Shown: piece after piece, positions 16,144-26,587 of the stretch | Position numbering within the stretch: position 1 is the stretch's first letter | Layout of the letters: every line of letters begins with the position of its first letter | Source of the DNA: Planctomycetales bacterium | Lineage (GTDB): Bacteria > Planctomycetota > Planctomycetia > Planctomycetales > Planctomycetaceae | Assembly (NCBI GenBank): GCA_026400835.1 | Contig: JAPLOA010000035.1 | Location: forward strand, 124,001-188,000 | Length of the DNA: 64,000 nt | Reading direction: 5' to 3' | The notes under the pieces: generated by a model | What the model was told of the DNA's origin: nothing | Seen by the model: the letters and a program-made list of their open reading frames with translations, nothing else | Databases searched by the model: none | Translations under genes and position numbers: made by a program

Positions 16144-17445
16144 TTACCGGCTGTACTGAATCTCTGATCCTCGAACAGACTCATTCAATTTGCCATCAGC
16201 AAAAACGGTTTGCCCCATGACCCAGGTACGAACCGGCCAGCCGGTGAGAGTTGTTCCATGCCATGGAGACCATCGTGACTTAGTCAATTGGTTCTCGTTT
16301 AGAATGGTCTGTGTCTTGTTCAAGTCGACGAGCACCAGATCCGCGTCATAGCCGACTCGAATGGCCCCTTTGTTATGAATATTCCAGACTCGGGCCGGCG
16401 CTTCACACATCCAGGAAACTACCTGACTCAAAAGGCATCGGCCGAGATTCACTTCGTTCAGCAACAAAGCCAAAGAATTCTCAACGGCTGGCAGGCCCGA
16501 GGGCGACTTTGGATACGGTTGACGTTTTTCTTCCAGCGTATGCGGAGCATGGTCCGTTGCAACGACTTCCAGAGTCCCATCCAGCAACCCCTGCCACACG
16601 GCAGCGCAGTCGGCTTTGGATTTGATCGACGGATTCATTTGAATCAGTGTGCCCAGTCGATCGTAATCGTCAGTGCTGAAAAACAGATGATGTGGGCAGG
16701 CTTCGGCAGTGATCAGATCACTGGTGCCTCGCAGGAACTCCACTTCCTCAGCCGTCGACACATGCAGGACGTGAAATCGATGGCGATGTCGTTCGGCCAG
16801 ATCCACTGCTCGTTTCGTCGCAATGATGGCCGCTCTGTTATCTCGAATGCGACTGTGATCCGCCACGGTTGAACCGCCGCCCAGTGCCGCTGCATTGGCT
16901 TTTACGGTTGCTTCGTCTTCACAGTGAGCACAGATTGGCAAAGTCGTCTCAGCGAAGATTCTTTCCAACGCAGCCTGGCTGTCGACGAGCAGATCGCCGG
17001 TGCTTGACCCAATAAAGATCTTGATACCTGGTGTTCGTTGAGCAGCCTTCAGGACATCAATATTGTCCGGCGTGGCTCCGATGTAAAAGCCGTAATTGAC
17101 CAGGCACTTCTGTGCGGCGATTGCAAGTTTGTCCTCCAGTGCCTGCAGAGTTGTCGTCGTCGGTTTGGTATTTGGCATTTCAAGGAATGACGTCACTCCG
17201 CCCCGCGCACAGGCGCGTGTGGCTGTAGTTAAGTCTTCCTTGTGAGTCAGCCCTGGCTCGCGGAAGTGGACCTGATCATCGATGACTCCGGGAATCAAAT
17301 GCAGACCCGCTGCGTCGACGACTTCATCAGCGATTGTTGAATCCGCGGCGTCCAGGACTGCAATCGTTTGGCCGTCAATCAGAACATTGATGCGTTCGAT
17401 CGCGTCAGGCAGGATGACGGTTGCGTTACGAATCAGAGTTTTCAT
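16144..17445 (-). CDS. pyrC: Dihydroorotase
   Basis: 433 aa, class I dihydroorotase (amidohydrolase fold) converting carbamoyl-aspartate to dihydroorotate in pyrimidine synthesis. Landmarks: [18 protein letters not shown] (residues 52-69), [27 protein letters not shown] with the Lys that would be carboxylated, [27 protein letters not shown] and the catalytic Asp in ATDHAPHT. The usual HxH metal pair reads QVH: Q58 replaces the first His, as in the Bacteroidetes-type enzymes. It follows the GNAT gene by 9 bases, so the two are probably cotranscribed. No other pyr gene is nearby. Confidence 0.9.
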   Translation of the reverse strand: MKTLIRNATVILPDAIERINVLIDGQTIAVLDAADSTIADEVVDAAGLHLIPGVIDDQVHFREPGLTHKEDLTTATRACARGGVTSFLEMPNTKPTTTTLQALEDKLAIAAQKCLVNYGFYIGATPDNIDVLKAAQRTPGIKIFIGSSTGDLLVDSQAALERIFAETTLPICAHCEDEATVKANAAALGGGSTVADHSRIRDNRAAIIATKRAVDLAERHRHRFHVLHVSTAEEVEFLRGTSDLITAEACPHHLFFSTDDYDRLGTLIQMNPSIKSKADCAAVWQGLLDGTLEVVATDHAPHTLEEKRQPYPKSPSGLPAVENSLALLLNEVNLGRCLLSQVVSWMCEAPARVWNIHNKGAIRVGYDADLVLVDLNKTQTILNENQLTKSRWSPWHGTTLTGWPVRTWVMGQTVFADGKLNESVRGSEIQYSR

Positions 17446-17454
17446 AAGTCGCTT

Positions 17455-17970
17455 TCAGAGCACTTTCAGATAAATCACTTTGGAATCACCATCACCGTAG
17501 AACTCCGGCAGTTCTGCAGCTTTCACGTATTCACATCGTTCATAAAAACTTCGTGTGGGAAGATAGTCGGGCCGTCCGGATGTCTCGACATAGATTCGTC
17601 GACCTTCTCGACTGCGAATCAGTTGTTCGGTCAGAGTCATGAGCCACCGTCCGATGCCGTTTTTCTGTTCATCGCGATGCACAGCAATCCAGTACACATC
17701 GTAACTAGTGGCGGTGCAGGCAATCGGACCGTAGCACGAATACCCAATCGCCATGCCTTCGAGTTCCACAAAGGCAAAAAAGTACCCGGAGGCATCTCCG
17801 CGTCGCAGCCGTTCTTCAACCAGCTCAACGGCGACATCAACTTCAGGGGGGTGAAAAAACCCTGTCGACTCCACGATTTCCCGCACGCGAGTAACGTCCG
17901 CCTCGATGACGTCGTATCGCAGCGTCAGGTGCCGTTCACCAGAGACAATTTGTAGAGGAGGAAAACTCAT
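17455..17970 (-). CDS. GNAT-family N-acetyltransferase
   Basis: 171 aa. The acetyl-CoA-binding motif is visible as HRDEQKNGIGRWLMTLTEQL (pattern Q/RxxGxG/A), preceded by the beta strand DVYWIAVHRDE, and followed by the typical late segment RSFYERCEYVKAAELPEFY. Predicted cytoplasmic. The substrate is unknown; GNAT family membership is clear. It lies 9 bases upstream of pyrC on the same strand. Confidence 0.87.
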   Translation of the reverse strand: MSFPPLQIVSGERHLTLRYDVIEADVTRVREIVESTGFFHPPEVDVAVELVEERLRRGDASGYFFAFVELEGMAIGYSCYGPIACTATSYDVYWIAVHRDEQKNGIGRWLMTLTEQLIRSREGRRIYVETSGRPDYLPTRSFYERCEYVKAAELPEFYGDGDSKVIYLKVL

Positions 17971-18182
17971 GGATCCGCTTTACACGACAATCTGGATGAT
18001 TCGCTGTGAAGCTAACGCGAAAAAAAGTTCACGAATGATAATGCGTGCAATGTCTTAATTGAAACCGGCCGACGAAACTTTGCCATGAAGTTCCGCCATT
18101 TGCCCCATTCTGCCCCGGAGAAGTTGTCCGAAGGCGACAGGCGATGACTCGTCAGGAAAGTTTCGGTTTGGCATTAACGCTG

Positions 18183-18812
18183 CTAGAACCTTTCCTTTCG
18201 AACAGACCGTTTGATGTCGCTGATGTCGATCATCAGGAAATCCTCAAGGTAGTCTTCCGCTTCGTTCCCTTTCGTCTGTTCGCTGTCCTGAGAAGTCTTT
18301 TCGGAGAACGTTGTCGATTGGAGCTTTTCCGGACGAGGCTTTTTCGCCGCAATCTTCGTCAGCTTTGCTGTTTTCCTGCGGATCGCGCCGAGCGGTTCTG
18401 GCTGGTCGAACTGCCGCAGGAATTCCTCGCTGTCGATGCAGGTTGCCTTCCTGCGACCGGCCGCTTTGTGGAGTCGGTGATCGCTGGAAACAATCAGTAT
18501 CTGTCGGGGGCTGCTATGCGTCTCCAGGATCAGTTCGATTTCAGCATCGGCGTCTCGCCCCTCGCGTGAGAATCGTACCGCGAGCGGGGCACGAGGTAGC
18601 GGAGGACCGTTATCAGGATCGCGGGGCACCGCCATGTGGGCATCGAACACCACCAGAGCATCTGCGGCAATCTGTTCATCCAGAACGGCCGCAGTCTGAT
18701 TCAGAAGGCGATTGCGATTTCGCTCCAGTTCTCCCGGTCCATACTCTGAGCGGCCCAGGCCTGCGGCATGCATCAGGTTATATCCATCGATCACCAAATA
18801 CAGTCGGGCCAT
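18183..18812 (-). CDS. NYN-domain (YacP/Rae1-like) ribonuclease
   Basis: 209 aa. N-terminal PIN-like NYN domain: LYLVIDGYNLMHAAGLG with the first acidic residue, ALVVFDAHM, AVRFSREGRDADAEIELIL and ILIVSSDHRLHKAA, which matches the order of conserved acidic residues in YacP-type endonucleases. The C-terminal 70 residues are a Lys/Glu-rich tail. Members cut mRNA or rRNA in stalled translation. Strong GAGGTAA ribosome binding site; starts 9 bases after the symporter stop, so they are probably one transcript. Confidence 0.83.
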   Translation of the reverse strand: MARLYLVIDGYNLMHAAGLGRSEYGPGELERNRNRLLNQTAAVLDEQIAADALVVFDAHMAVPRDPDNGPPLPRAPLAVRFSREGRDADAEIELILETHSSPRQILIVSSDHRLHKAAGRRKATCIDSEEFLRQFDQPEPLGAIRRKTAKLTKIAAKKPRPEKLQSTTFSEKTSQDSEQTKGNEAEDYLEDFLMIDISDIKRSVRKERF

Positions 18813-18821
18813 CGAGTTACC

Positions 18822-20783
18822 TCAGATTTGCAGCGACAACCATTTTGTGCCGATGATCATGACGATAACAATCACCCAGGCAATCAGGAAACCCACCGTA
18901 CCGCCGGCCGTGGGCCCAGGAAACTGAAATCCGAAAAAGGACACTGCAGGAACCAGTTCAGCATCTTCCGGCGGAGTGTACTGATCTGCGTATTCTGATT
19001 CGTCCGGGGAAACTCGTGTGCGGATAACACGGTAAAAATGTTCGAGCTGATCATCCTGCTGCGGATCAGTCAGAATTGAAGCGATAACACCACAGGCCAA
19101 TCCGCCGGAGAGAATACAGGCGATCTTCCATGCGTCGATCATGACGAGTCCGGTCGGCTCCTGCAGAAACATCAGCTCTGAAAAGCCTGGTAATGTCTTT
19201 TGAATTTCTTCAGGATAGTACCCGCAGAGAATCCCCAGGAACGCGGACGTGAGTGTCGTGGTCCAGACAGAGATGGTATTCCAGCGGACCCACACGAGTC
19301 CCATCCACATGCTGATACCGATCACAGCTGGTGTCTTGATCACCAACTTTAACACATCGGTAATGTCTGTGAATGTCGTTTGCAGCATCAGGGCGACAGC
19401 AACCAGCAAGGGTCCGCAGAGTCTTCCCACGGCAAGGTAATGAGCCGGTTCGTAACCAGGTGCGATGTGGTGCCGATAAAGATGTTCTGAAAACAGTCCG
19501 CTGCCCACAATCATTTGGGTTCCACAATGGCTGACGACTGAGGCCAGAACCATCGCGGCCATGGCTCCCACGAGCCCCGGCATGATGTCCGGCAGAATAT
19601 CGCGAGCAGCGTAGCCCAGTACGCGGTCACCGAACGAAGCGTCGGCAAGTTTGGCCTGGGTGACTTCTTCAGCCGACTGGGTCGCAAAGTCACCGGAGGC
19701 AATGACACTCATCTGACTCAGAGCCTGAGATTGTTCGTGCGTCGCATTTTGCTGACGCAGAGGACTGTCCGGGCCGAGATACCAGAGGATGCAGGCCAGC
19801 CCCATGAACGCCCATGCCACAGACAGACAGCGTTTCAGCAGGCTGCCAAAGGTGAAGCCAATCCGCGAATCCATTTCTGTTCGACCGGCACCACACATCG
19901 TAATGATATGCGGCTGGACAATGATTCCGGCCAACGCTGCGATGGACAACATGCAAAGATAAAACGGAGTGAAGGGTTCATCACCAACTTCGACGCGTGC
20001 GTTTGAACTGGCAACAAAATCCAGCATGCCCGGCTTTAGTGATTCCATCGTGTGCATCACGCCGAAGCCACCGATCTTTCGGAAGAGGATCGGAAGCATC
20101 AGGCAAGTGAGCCCGATTCGAAGGATCCCCTGAAAGGCATCAATGACGATTGCCGAGCCCAGCCCGCCGATGACTCCGGAGAGAATCAGAACGATCCCGA
20201 GGCAGCAAGCCGCGATATCCTCACTGCCAACCTGACGCCAAACAACGACCGGAGGGCGGTCCGCGGAGGGCGGTTCTATGGCGGCTGCGATGTCAAACAC
20301 AGGAAGCTGCAAGTGGACAGCCTGAGATACTTCGCTGAAAAATGGGTGGGTGAGAGTCACCAGCAGTCGCGCACCGCCAAAGAGTACTCCTGCCATCAGC
20401 ACCACAGAAATGATCATTCCGTACACGGAATAGAGCGCGGCCGTGCTTGGCCCAAAACGCATGGCGAAAAAATCGGCCGTGGTGATGGCTCTGAGGCGGC
20501 GCAGCAGGGGAGCCACGATCCAGTAGAACGGGGCGATGGGAAGCCATAGAAATTGCCACCAGAGCCCGGCTAGCCCGGAACGCCACGTCGCGGCCATCAC
20601 CGAAGACTGGGTATCGCTGCTGGTTCCTGACCCAAAGGCAAACAGAATCAAAAGCCAGCGACGAACACGTCGACCGGCCGTAAAGTATTCATCCGGGGCG
20701 CGCATCCGCATGCTCATGACCACAGAGATGGTCAGAATCAATAGCAGCGACGCCGCAAAGACAATCCAGTCAGCCGTTTTCAT
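18822..20783 (-). CDS. Sodium/solute symporter family protein
   Basis: 653 aa multi-pass membrane protein with about 13-14 hydrophobic segments. SSS-family features: short first helix (WIVFAASLLLILTISVVMSM), the RMRAPDEYFTAGRRVRRW loop, GSGTSSDTQSSVMAATWRSG, ITTADFFAMRFG and a scaffold helix with SAIVIDAFQGILRIG. The extracytoplasmic insertion (about 160-185) is longer than usual. The substrate cannot be read from sequence. It heads the transcript that continues into the NYN nuclease. Confidence 0.87.
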   Translation of the reverse strand: MKTADWIVFAASLLLILTISVVMSMRMRAPDEYFTAGRRVRRWLLILFAFGSGTSSDTQSSVMAATWRSGLAGLWWQFLWLPIAPFYWIVAPLLRRLRAITTADFFAMRFGPSTAALYSVYGMIISVVLMAGVLFGGARLLVTLTHPFFSEVSQAVHLQLPVFDIAAAIEPPSADRPPVVVWRQVGSEDIAACCLGIVLILSGVIGGLGSAIVIDAFQGILRIGLTCLMLPILFRKIGGFGVMHTMESLKPGMLDFVASSNARVEVGDEPFTPFYLCMLSIAALAGIIVQPHIITMCGAGRTEMDSRIGFTFGSLLKRCLSVAWAFMGLACILWYLGPDSPLRQQNATHEQSQALSQMSVIASGDFATQSAEEVTQAKLADASFGDRVLGYAARDILPDIMPGLVGAMAAMVLASVVSHCGTQMIVGSGLFSEHLYRHHIAPGYEPAHYLAVGRLCGPLLVAVALMLQTTFTDITDVLKLVIKTPAVIGISMWMGLVWVRWNTISVWTTTLTSAFLGILCGYYPEEIQKTLPGFSELMFLQEPTGLVMIDAWKIACILSGGLACGVIASILTDPQQDDQLEHFYRVIRTRVSPDESEYADQYTPPEDAELVPAVSFFGFQFPGPTAGGTVGFLIAWVIVIVMIIGTKWLSLQI

Positions 20784-21737
20784 GAATTTACGATTCAGGA
20801 GTCAGCCTGGTGACACAGCGGACTCGTTTACGGGACCCGTCCCGTGAAAGCTCAAATCGGGAGAACTCGCGGCCGGTACTCTAGGCCACGAGAATCATAC
20901 CGGACAGCACCTCTGTGACGCACGTGTGGCGATTATCGAACATGCGGAACGGCCAAAGAATGCAGGGAAATTCAGTGTGTGGTCAGGAAGTTGAGTTGTG
21001 GGGATCGCCCTTGTCCACTTACTGTCAAGATTCAAATGAATGATCACCAGTTACACTACGCAATACAAGCGAGACACCCCACGGCCGCACTTTGGTGGCT
21101 CACAGAATATCGATCAAGCGTTCATGTCGTTCAGGAGCAGGGCATGAAAGGACTTCGATGCTTTCGGCATCATCGGCCTTGCGTTTCTGCGGTCAAGCAG
21201 TTCAGATCGTGCCAATGCTTCCGAATAGGTTAGTCAGTTCGGTCTCAACGAGTAGCTAAAAGTGGTAACCGATGCGGATTCAGGGTGATGGGTAATGCAG
21301 TAAAGGTTTGAGTGTTTCAAGGTCGATTCAGACCAGCATCTGCTCGATCATTTCGCCACGAAAGTCTTACGCTGGCATGAACACTACTGACAATGAAACT
21401 CTGGATTCCTCATGGCATCTGCAGATTCTCAGCGATTGTGACGACGTACTGCAGGGGCTAACCCGGGTCATTGGGAATCTCCGCAAGCAACGCCGGCGAG
21501 AATTCAGGAATGTCAGAGGTCTTTGCATCTTTCAGGAATCCTGGACGACCTCGGCCGGAACTTTAGAGCGATCTGATTTGGCTTAAATGGCGATTGCGCG
21601 TTTGGCCAATTCGTTCCCCGGTGTCTTCGGTCAGCAGCTTTCACCGAACCCGGGAAGACGTCCGCTCCCGAAATGACTCGGCGAAACACGCGTGATCTCG
21701 CAAAAACGCCGCAAAACCTACCGCTTCCAGGAACTTC
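20784..21737. other. Long gene-free stretch between symporter and sat
   Basis: About 950 bases. Two short plus-strand open frames (20979-21233 and 21308-21586) lack ribosome binding sites and recognisable composition, so I do not call them. No tRNA cloverleaf, CRISPR or riboswitch fold was recognised. It contains the divergent regulatory regions of the two flanking genes. Confidence 0.4.
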
Positions 21738-21766
21738 TTGACTCAGCAGAGTAGTTCCTCTAGGTT
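21738..21766 (+). promoter_or_regulatory. Putative sigma-70 promoter of sat
   Basis: TTGACT at 21738-21743 and TAGGTT at 21761-21766 with a 17-base spacer, about 70 bases upstream of the ATG. The spacer region also contains an imperfect palindrome (AGGAACTT / TAGTTCCT). Match by eye only. Confidence 0.35.
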
Positions 21767-21834
21767 CCGCCTCTTCATGAGATTCGGCAGAAGTTCTGGC
21801 CGAAGGAATCCCTGGTTCAAAGGAAGTTTTCGAA

Positions 21835-23094
21835 ATGGCCGACCTGATCGCACCTCATGGTGGATTATCAGAACCTGTTTGTCGCACCGTAGGCGAGCAG
21901 GAACGTGAAGCATTCCTTGCTGAAGCCGCCACGCTTGTCAAAGTCCCTGTCTCTTCAGCAGACCTCTCCAGCGTCTACCGGTTTGGCGACGGCACCCTGA
22001 GCCCGCTCACCGGGCCGATGAACTCTGCGGTTTACAATCAGGTTCTCGACGAATGCTACGTGGTCAGCAACGGCCAGAAGTATGCGTGGACCATTCCGAT
22101 TGCATTTCCAATCACAGCGGATATGGCCAGGACTCTGAAGCCCGGTCAGAAAGTGGCTTTGACCAACCCGGCTGGCGATATCGTTGCGACGCTCGAATTG
22201 AACGACGTGTATGCGTGGCCAAAGCTGAAGTACCTGAAGTCGGTCTACCTGACTGATCGAATCGATCATCCAGGTGCTGATATGGTGATCAAGGGCGAAG
22301 CTGCTAACTCACACCTGATCGGTGGCGAGATCCGAGTTCTGCCACAGCCAAAGAATCCTTCCTTCGGCAAGTACGTTTTGACTCCTCGCGAAGTGCGCAA
22401 AGCTCTTGCGGCCAAAGGCTGGGATGCCGTTGTTGCCTTCCAGACTCGCAATCCGCTGCATCGTGCTCACGAGTACGCTCTGGTACACGGTCTTGAAACC
22501 TTGCTTCGAGAAGGCAAGAACGCGGGCGCCTGCCTGAATCCGCTGATTGGCGAAGTGAAGGGCGATGACGTTAACGCCGAAATCCGAATGCAGACCTACG
22601 AAAAGCTGATCACCGACCGCTCACTGGGTGATGGCGACAGCGATACGACCCTGTGGGGACCACGTGGCGAGTCTGTGCCTGATCGAGTGATTCTGTTGGG
22701 CCTGGACATCAAGATGTTCTACGGCGGACCAAAAGAAGCTGTTATGCACGGGATCTATCGCCAGAATATGGGCTACACTCATCTCGTGATTGGCCGCAAG
22801 CATGCAGATGCTCCTTACGCCAACGGCGAATCCATCTGGGGCGACTTCGATGCTCAGGAAATCTTCAGCAAGCTTGGCGGCGATCTGAAGATTAAGACGA
22901 TCAATGTCGGATTCGCAGCTTACTACGAATCTGTTGGTCGAGTCGACCTGATGGAACGTCACAAAGACGAAAAGCCATGGTCTATCAGCGGCAAAGATAT
23001 CCGCGCGACTCTGCAGAAGGGCGAACTGGTCGACGGCCGCATTATGCGACCGAGCACTTCCAGAATTCTTGGAGATGCGATGAAGTCTGCTTAA
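21835..23094 (+). CDS. sat: Sulfate adenylyltransferase (ATP sulfurylase)
   Basis: 419 aa, the single-chain ATP sulfurylase that makes APS from sulfate and ATP. Landmarks: PUA-like N-terminal domain with LSPLTGPMN, the ATP-binding motif [14 protein letters not shown] (203-216) with its paired His, the [11 protein letters not shown] loop, [20 protein letters not shown] and GRKHADAPY. No APS kinase domain is fused at the C-terminus and no APS reductase or kinase gene is adjacent. AAGGAAG lies 9 bases before the ATG. A clear terminator follows, so it is monocistronic. Confidence 0.95.
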   Translation: MADLIAPHGGLSEPVCRTVGEQEREAFLAEAATLVKVPVSSADLSSVYRFGDGTLSPLTGPMNSAVYNQVLDECYVVSNGQKYAWTIPIAFPITADMARTLKPGQKVALTNPAGDIVATLELNDVYAWPKLKYLKSVYLTDRIDHPGADMVIKGEAANSHLIGGEIRVLPQPKNPSFGKYVLTPREVRKALAAKGWDAVVAFQTRNPLHRAHEYALVHGLETLLREGKNAGACLNPLIGEVKGDDVNAEIRMQTYEKLITDRSLGDGDSDTTLWGPRGESVPDRVILLGLDIKMFYGGPKEAVMHGIYRQNMGYTHLVIGRKHADAPYANGESIWGDFDAQEIFSKLGGDLKIKTINVGFAAYYESVGRVDLMERHKDEKPWSISGKDIRATLQKGELVDGRIMRPSTSRILGDAMKSA

Positions 23095-23127
23095 TGCGGA
23101 CTCATGGCTGAATCAGCAGGATAATTT

Positions 23128-23169
23128 GGGCCCGGTGAGTCGAAAATAGCCGACTCTGCGGGCCTTTTT
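23128..23169 (+). terminator. Rho-independent terminator of sat
   Basis: GC-rich stem (GGCCCG and GAGTCG paired with CGACTC and CGGGCC) ending at 23163, then TTTTTC, 34 bases after the sat stop. Confidence 0.85.
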
Positions 23170-23618
23170 CATTCATAGGCCCGCTGCAAGGCTAAGCTCA
23201 GGAATCCGATCGTGTGCGCCTTCAAGACAGTGTTTCCAAAGCAAGGAGTTTTGAGGCAGAAATACCCCGGCCAGCTTTCTGCCCGTAATGCTTTCGTACG
23301 ATGATCAGTTTTCGCTCGGCAGTGGCGCATTGTTTTCATTGAAGAGGGCCACGCATCGAACCGGGGGACGGTGCATGAACAGAGTTGCCGAAGACCAGCC
23401 TGCCACAACTTCCCTGACAGTGTATCTGATCAGACGGTTGCCCTGTTTGCGAGGACCAGTTGTTCGTGCTACCTTGGAGTGATTCGGCAATTCATTGAAT
23501 ATTGAGTGGTATGCGATGCGCGGCCACGATTTAGGTAACGAGCTGAACGACATATCCCACAAAGACGTCGCCTCAATTTATGCCGCCTGAAGTATAAGTC
23601 ATTTCCAGGATTTTCGCA
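23170..23618. other. Gene-free stretch upstream of the TPR gene
   Basis: About 450 bases. Open frames on both strands overlap one another without ribosome binding sites and are treated as chance. The last bases contain AGGA positioned for the GTG start at 23619. Confidence 0.4.
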
Positions 23619-24923
23619 GTGGATCAGCCTGCATCACAACAAAAGTCTGCCAGCCGATCTCGTCACCGACGAGGTCGTTCGCCGAGCCCTCTACGGTGGT
23701 TGATGTTACTGATCGCGGCTGCGGGGCTGATTGCTGGTGTCCTGTGGGGAGCAGTTTGGTGGGAAGAACGCCCATTGGCAGAAGTAGAAAAGCAACTTCG
23801 GAACAAAGACTATGATCAGGCCCTGGCACTGGTCGACAGATTCCTCAGAAAGTTCCCGGAAAACGGGCGTGGTATTGCTCTCAAAGCACGGGCATTGGTG
23901 CATCAGGGAAATGCTGCAGAGGCAGTTCGCTTATTTGATCAGGTTGGAGCCGCATCCCCGGATGAGATTCGGGACTGCGCAAAGGCTTTCCTGATCCTTC
24001 AAAGATGGCTTCAGGCGCTGCCATTGCTCGAGTATCTGCACACGATGAATCCGAAAGACCCTGACCTGCTCCATGAACTCAGTGCCTGTCGAGCCAAATT
24101 GGGACGGTACGACGACGCTATCACGGCTGCTCTGGAATTTTCAAAACTACCCGAATGTGAGGCGAGAGGCTATACCTTGATCGGCCTGCTTGAAACGGAA
24201 CGAGGGAATCATCGGACAGCATGCGAAGCATGGCAGCGAGTGCTCACAATTTCCCCCGGTGGAGAGGGGCTTCAAGTGCCGCCTGAAGAGTTTCTCGCCG
24301 AATATGGTGCAGCGTTGCTCAAAGTCGGCAATCCAACCGCTGCACTTGTTCAACTGCAACGCAGCGTCAGCACTAAACCAACTGTCAGGTCGCTCATGCT
24401 TTTGGGAAAGGCTTTTTATCAGGAAGGCCGGATTGAAGAAGCAAAACAAACGTGGCAGGAAGTGATTTCTCTGGATAAGACGAACGAAGAATCAAGACAG
24501 GGGCTTGCTGAACTGGCCATGAAAAGGTCCGACTTTTCGTCAGCATTGAATTGGCTGATGCCGCTTGCAGAGGCGCCAACAATTTCCAGCACAACCGCGT
24601 TTCTGCTGCAACGTGCTTTTTCGCTTTCCGGTGATCAAACGACTTCGCAACAATGGCAAAGCCGTGCAAACGAGATTCGTCGCCGTGAAGAACGGAACAG
24701 AACCGTGGACCAGATCCTGATCGATAGCCCGACTTCGCTGTGGGGTCAGGTATTGCAGGCGTATCGGCTGGCAGAACAGGAAAACTGGGATCAGGCCGCT
24801 TTGATGATGACGGGGATCCCGGATGAACAATCGCATCCTTTTATCACGAAACTGGCGAACGCAGTTCGTGATCACGGACCGTTGCCGGACCTCACGTCAC
24901 TCCCGCTGGAAGTATTTCCATAG
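23619..24923 (+). CDS. Membrane-anchored TPR protein
   Basis: 434 aa from a GTG start with AGGA 9 bases upstream. A basic N-terminus (RSRHRRGRSPSPLRW) precedes one membrane segment (about 28-48, WLMLLIAAAGLIAGVLWGAV), so the bulk is outside the cytoplasm. The body is a series of tetratricopeptide repeats (for example YDQALALVDRFLRKFPENGR, HRTACEAWQRVLTISPGG, RIEEAKQTWQEVISLDKTNE). It probably scaffolds protein-protein contacts for the cytochrome/CRTAC1 cluster that follows; a second TPR protein closes that cluster at 32389. Confidence 0.85.
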   Translation: MDQPASQQKSASRSRHRRGRSPSPLRWLMLLIAAAGLIAGVLWGAVWWEERPLAEVEKQLRNKDYDQALALVDRFLRKFPENGRGIALKARALVHQGNAAEAVRLFDQVGAASPDEIRDCAKAFLILQRWLQALPLLEYLHTMNPKDPDLLHELSACRAKLGRYDDAITAALEFSKLPECEARGYTLIGLLETERGNHRTACEAWQRVLTISPGGEGLQVPPEEFLAEYGAALLKVGNPTAALVQLQRSVSTKPTVRSLMLLGKAFYQEGRIEEAKQTWQEVISLDKTNEESRQGLAELAMKRSDFSSALNWLMPLAEAPTISSTTAFLLQRAFSLSGDQTTSQQWQSRANEIRRREERNRTVDQILIDSPTSLWGQVLQAYRLAEQENWDQAALMMTGIPDEQSHPFITKLANAVRDHGPLPDLTSLPLEVFP

Positions 24924-24989
24924 TCCGGAGCAGGGTATTATTCTCCGTTCGTCGTCAATTGAGCCCGGGTGCCCGCGAGATACCTTGTA

Positions 24990-25025
24990 GAAGATCGCCT
25001 CAATCCGGAAGATCGCCTCAATCGT
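24990..25025. repeat. 18-bp tandem duplication
   Basis: GAAGATCGCCTCAATC occurs twice head to tail (24990-25005, 25008-25023), giving an 18-bp period in the gap between the TPR and cytochrome genes. Confidence 0.7.
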
Positions 25026-25186
25026 GGCCGTGCACAGAAAATTGATCACCCGCCCTGGTGACCGAATTTCAAGTTTTTGGGAAACATGACGAAAACAGGT
25101 CGTTTGACCAGAACAGTGCCAGATATTTCCGAATACAGAATCTGAAAGGCGTTGTGTCTTTGAGGCAGCGCGCGATAATCATTCTG

Positions 25187-26587
25187 ATGAAAACCTCTCG
25201 ACTCATCCTGATTGCAGCCGTGCTATTCCTGATAGCCTGGCTACTTGTTCTGCAGAGGGATGAGTTTACTGTAAAGCCCCTGCGTGATCTTGACTCGGTT
25301 CGGGAAATCGCGCCCAGCGAATGGGTTGATCTTGTCACAGCCGGACAAAACACTGCACCCGGGACGGTTTTCATCCCCCAAAAAAACACCGGGGTGGAGT
25401 TCCGGTCAGGGGTGCGGCCGGAGTCCCGAGGATTTCTCTCTCCAGAAGTCTGCAGTGAGTGCCATGCAGAGAATTACCGCGGATTTCTCACCACTGCTCA
25501 TGCCTTTACATCACGGGAACCCGACGACCATTCGATCCTCGGCAGTTTCGCGGAGGAGCGAAGTATGCTGTCGACGAGGAATCCGGACCTCTGGTTTAAG
25601 ATGTTGGCCGATACAACAGGCTTTTACCAGCAGTTGACAGTGCAAAAGGATCGAATCCACTACACGGAGAAGCGTTCAATCGATCTCGTTATTGGGTCTG
25701 GAAATCATGGTCAGGCTTATCTGTCATGGGAAGGTGATCACCTCTACCAGATGCACGTGAGCTATTTGACGGAGTCAGACCAATGGGTCAATAGCCCCGG
25801 GATGTATGTGGACGGCACCGCAGACTTTGCAAGGCCGGTTCCAGGGCGTTGCCTTGATTGCCACACGACGTGGTTTTCCGAAGATGCGACCGCAGTTAAT
25901 CGATTTGATCGCAGCAATTATCTGCTGGGTGTAACCTGTGTCCGTTGCCATGGCCCGGGACACGAACATGTTGCCTACCATCGCGAGCATCCGGACGAAG
26001 GAGTCGGCAGGCAGATTGTCAATCCCTCCGGACTATCACGTGATCGGATCAATGAACTGTGTGCTCAGTGTCATTCCGCCGGAGAACCACTCGCCCCCTC
26101 GTTCACCTATCGCCCCGGAGAGCCGTTGTCGGAGTATCTGGAATTGGATCTTGCGGCAGATGCCCCGACAAATGAAGATCCCCATAGCGCAAATCAGCTT
26201 GCAAGGCTGATGAAGAGCAAGTGTTATATCGCCAGCGAAACAATGACTTGCATCACGTGTCACGATCCGCATCAGGATCAGCGAGGTGACACCTCTGGTT
26301 TTTCCAGAACCTGCCAGCAATGCCATCAGCCGGAAACTTGTCGCGAACAGAAAACTTCCGGTTCAGCGATTAATGACCGCTGTGTCGAATGCCATATGCC
26401 CTCACGAAGAGACGAGCAGGTTAGTATCGAAATGAAATCGGGAACTCTTATGGCACTGATTCGCGATCATCTGATCGGCAAGTGGCCTGCCACTTCAGAC
26501 CGTGTCCGTGCGAAGATCGCTGCCGATGCACAAAGTCAGGCCCGCTCTGCTCGAGATACGCAACAGTCACAGAGGGACTCACGATGA
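25187..26587 (+). CDS. Heptaheme cytochrome c (c554-like)
   Basis: 466 aa from ATG 25187 (MKTSRLILIAAVLFLIAW), chosen because it begins a clean uncleaved signal/anchor segment; the open frame extends 43 codons upstream without support. Seven CxxCH heme motifs are present in order: CSECH, CLDCH, CVRCH, CAQCH, CITCH, CQQCH, CVECH. The arrangement resembles cytochrome c554-type multiheme proteins that move electrons in the periplasm. Its TGA overlaps the ATG of the CRTAC1-like gene (ATGA), so the two are coupled and probably function together. Confidence 0.9.
   Translation: MKTSRLILIAAVLFLIAWLLVLQRDEFTVKPLRDLDSVREIAPSEWVDLVTAGQNTAPGTVFIPQKNTGVEFRSGVRPESRGFLSPEVCSECHAENYRGFLTTAHAFTSREPDDHSILGSFAEERSMLSTRNPDLWFKMLADTTGFYQQLTVQKDRIHYTEKRSIDLVIGSGNHGQAYLSWEGDHLYQMHVSYLTESDQWVNSPGMYVDGTADFARPVPGRCLDCHTTWFSEDATAVNRFDRSNYLLGVTCVRCHGPGHEHVAYHREHPDEGVGRQIVNPSGLSRDRINELCAQCHSAGEPLAPSFTYRPGEPLSEYLELDLAADAPTNEDPHSANQLARLMKSKCYIASETMTCITCHDPHQDQRGDTSGFSRTCQQCHQPETCREQKTSGSAINDRCVECHMPSRRDEQVSIEMKSGTLMALIRDHLIGKWPATSDRVRAKIAADAQSQARSARDTQQSQRDSR

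Noticed and set aside
21308-21586. 92-codon open frame upstream of sat
   Set aside because: No ribosome binding site, no domain, and ordinary noncoding composition.
21640-21834. Sulfur-related riboswitch upstream of sat
   Set aside because: There is an imperfect palindrome, but no conserved SAM-riboswitch core could be identified by eye.
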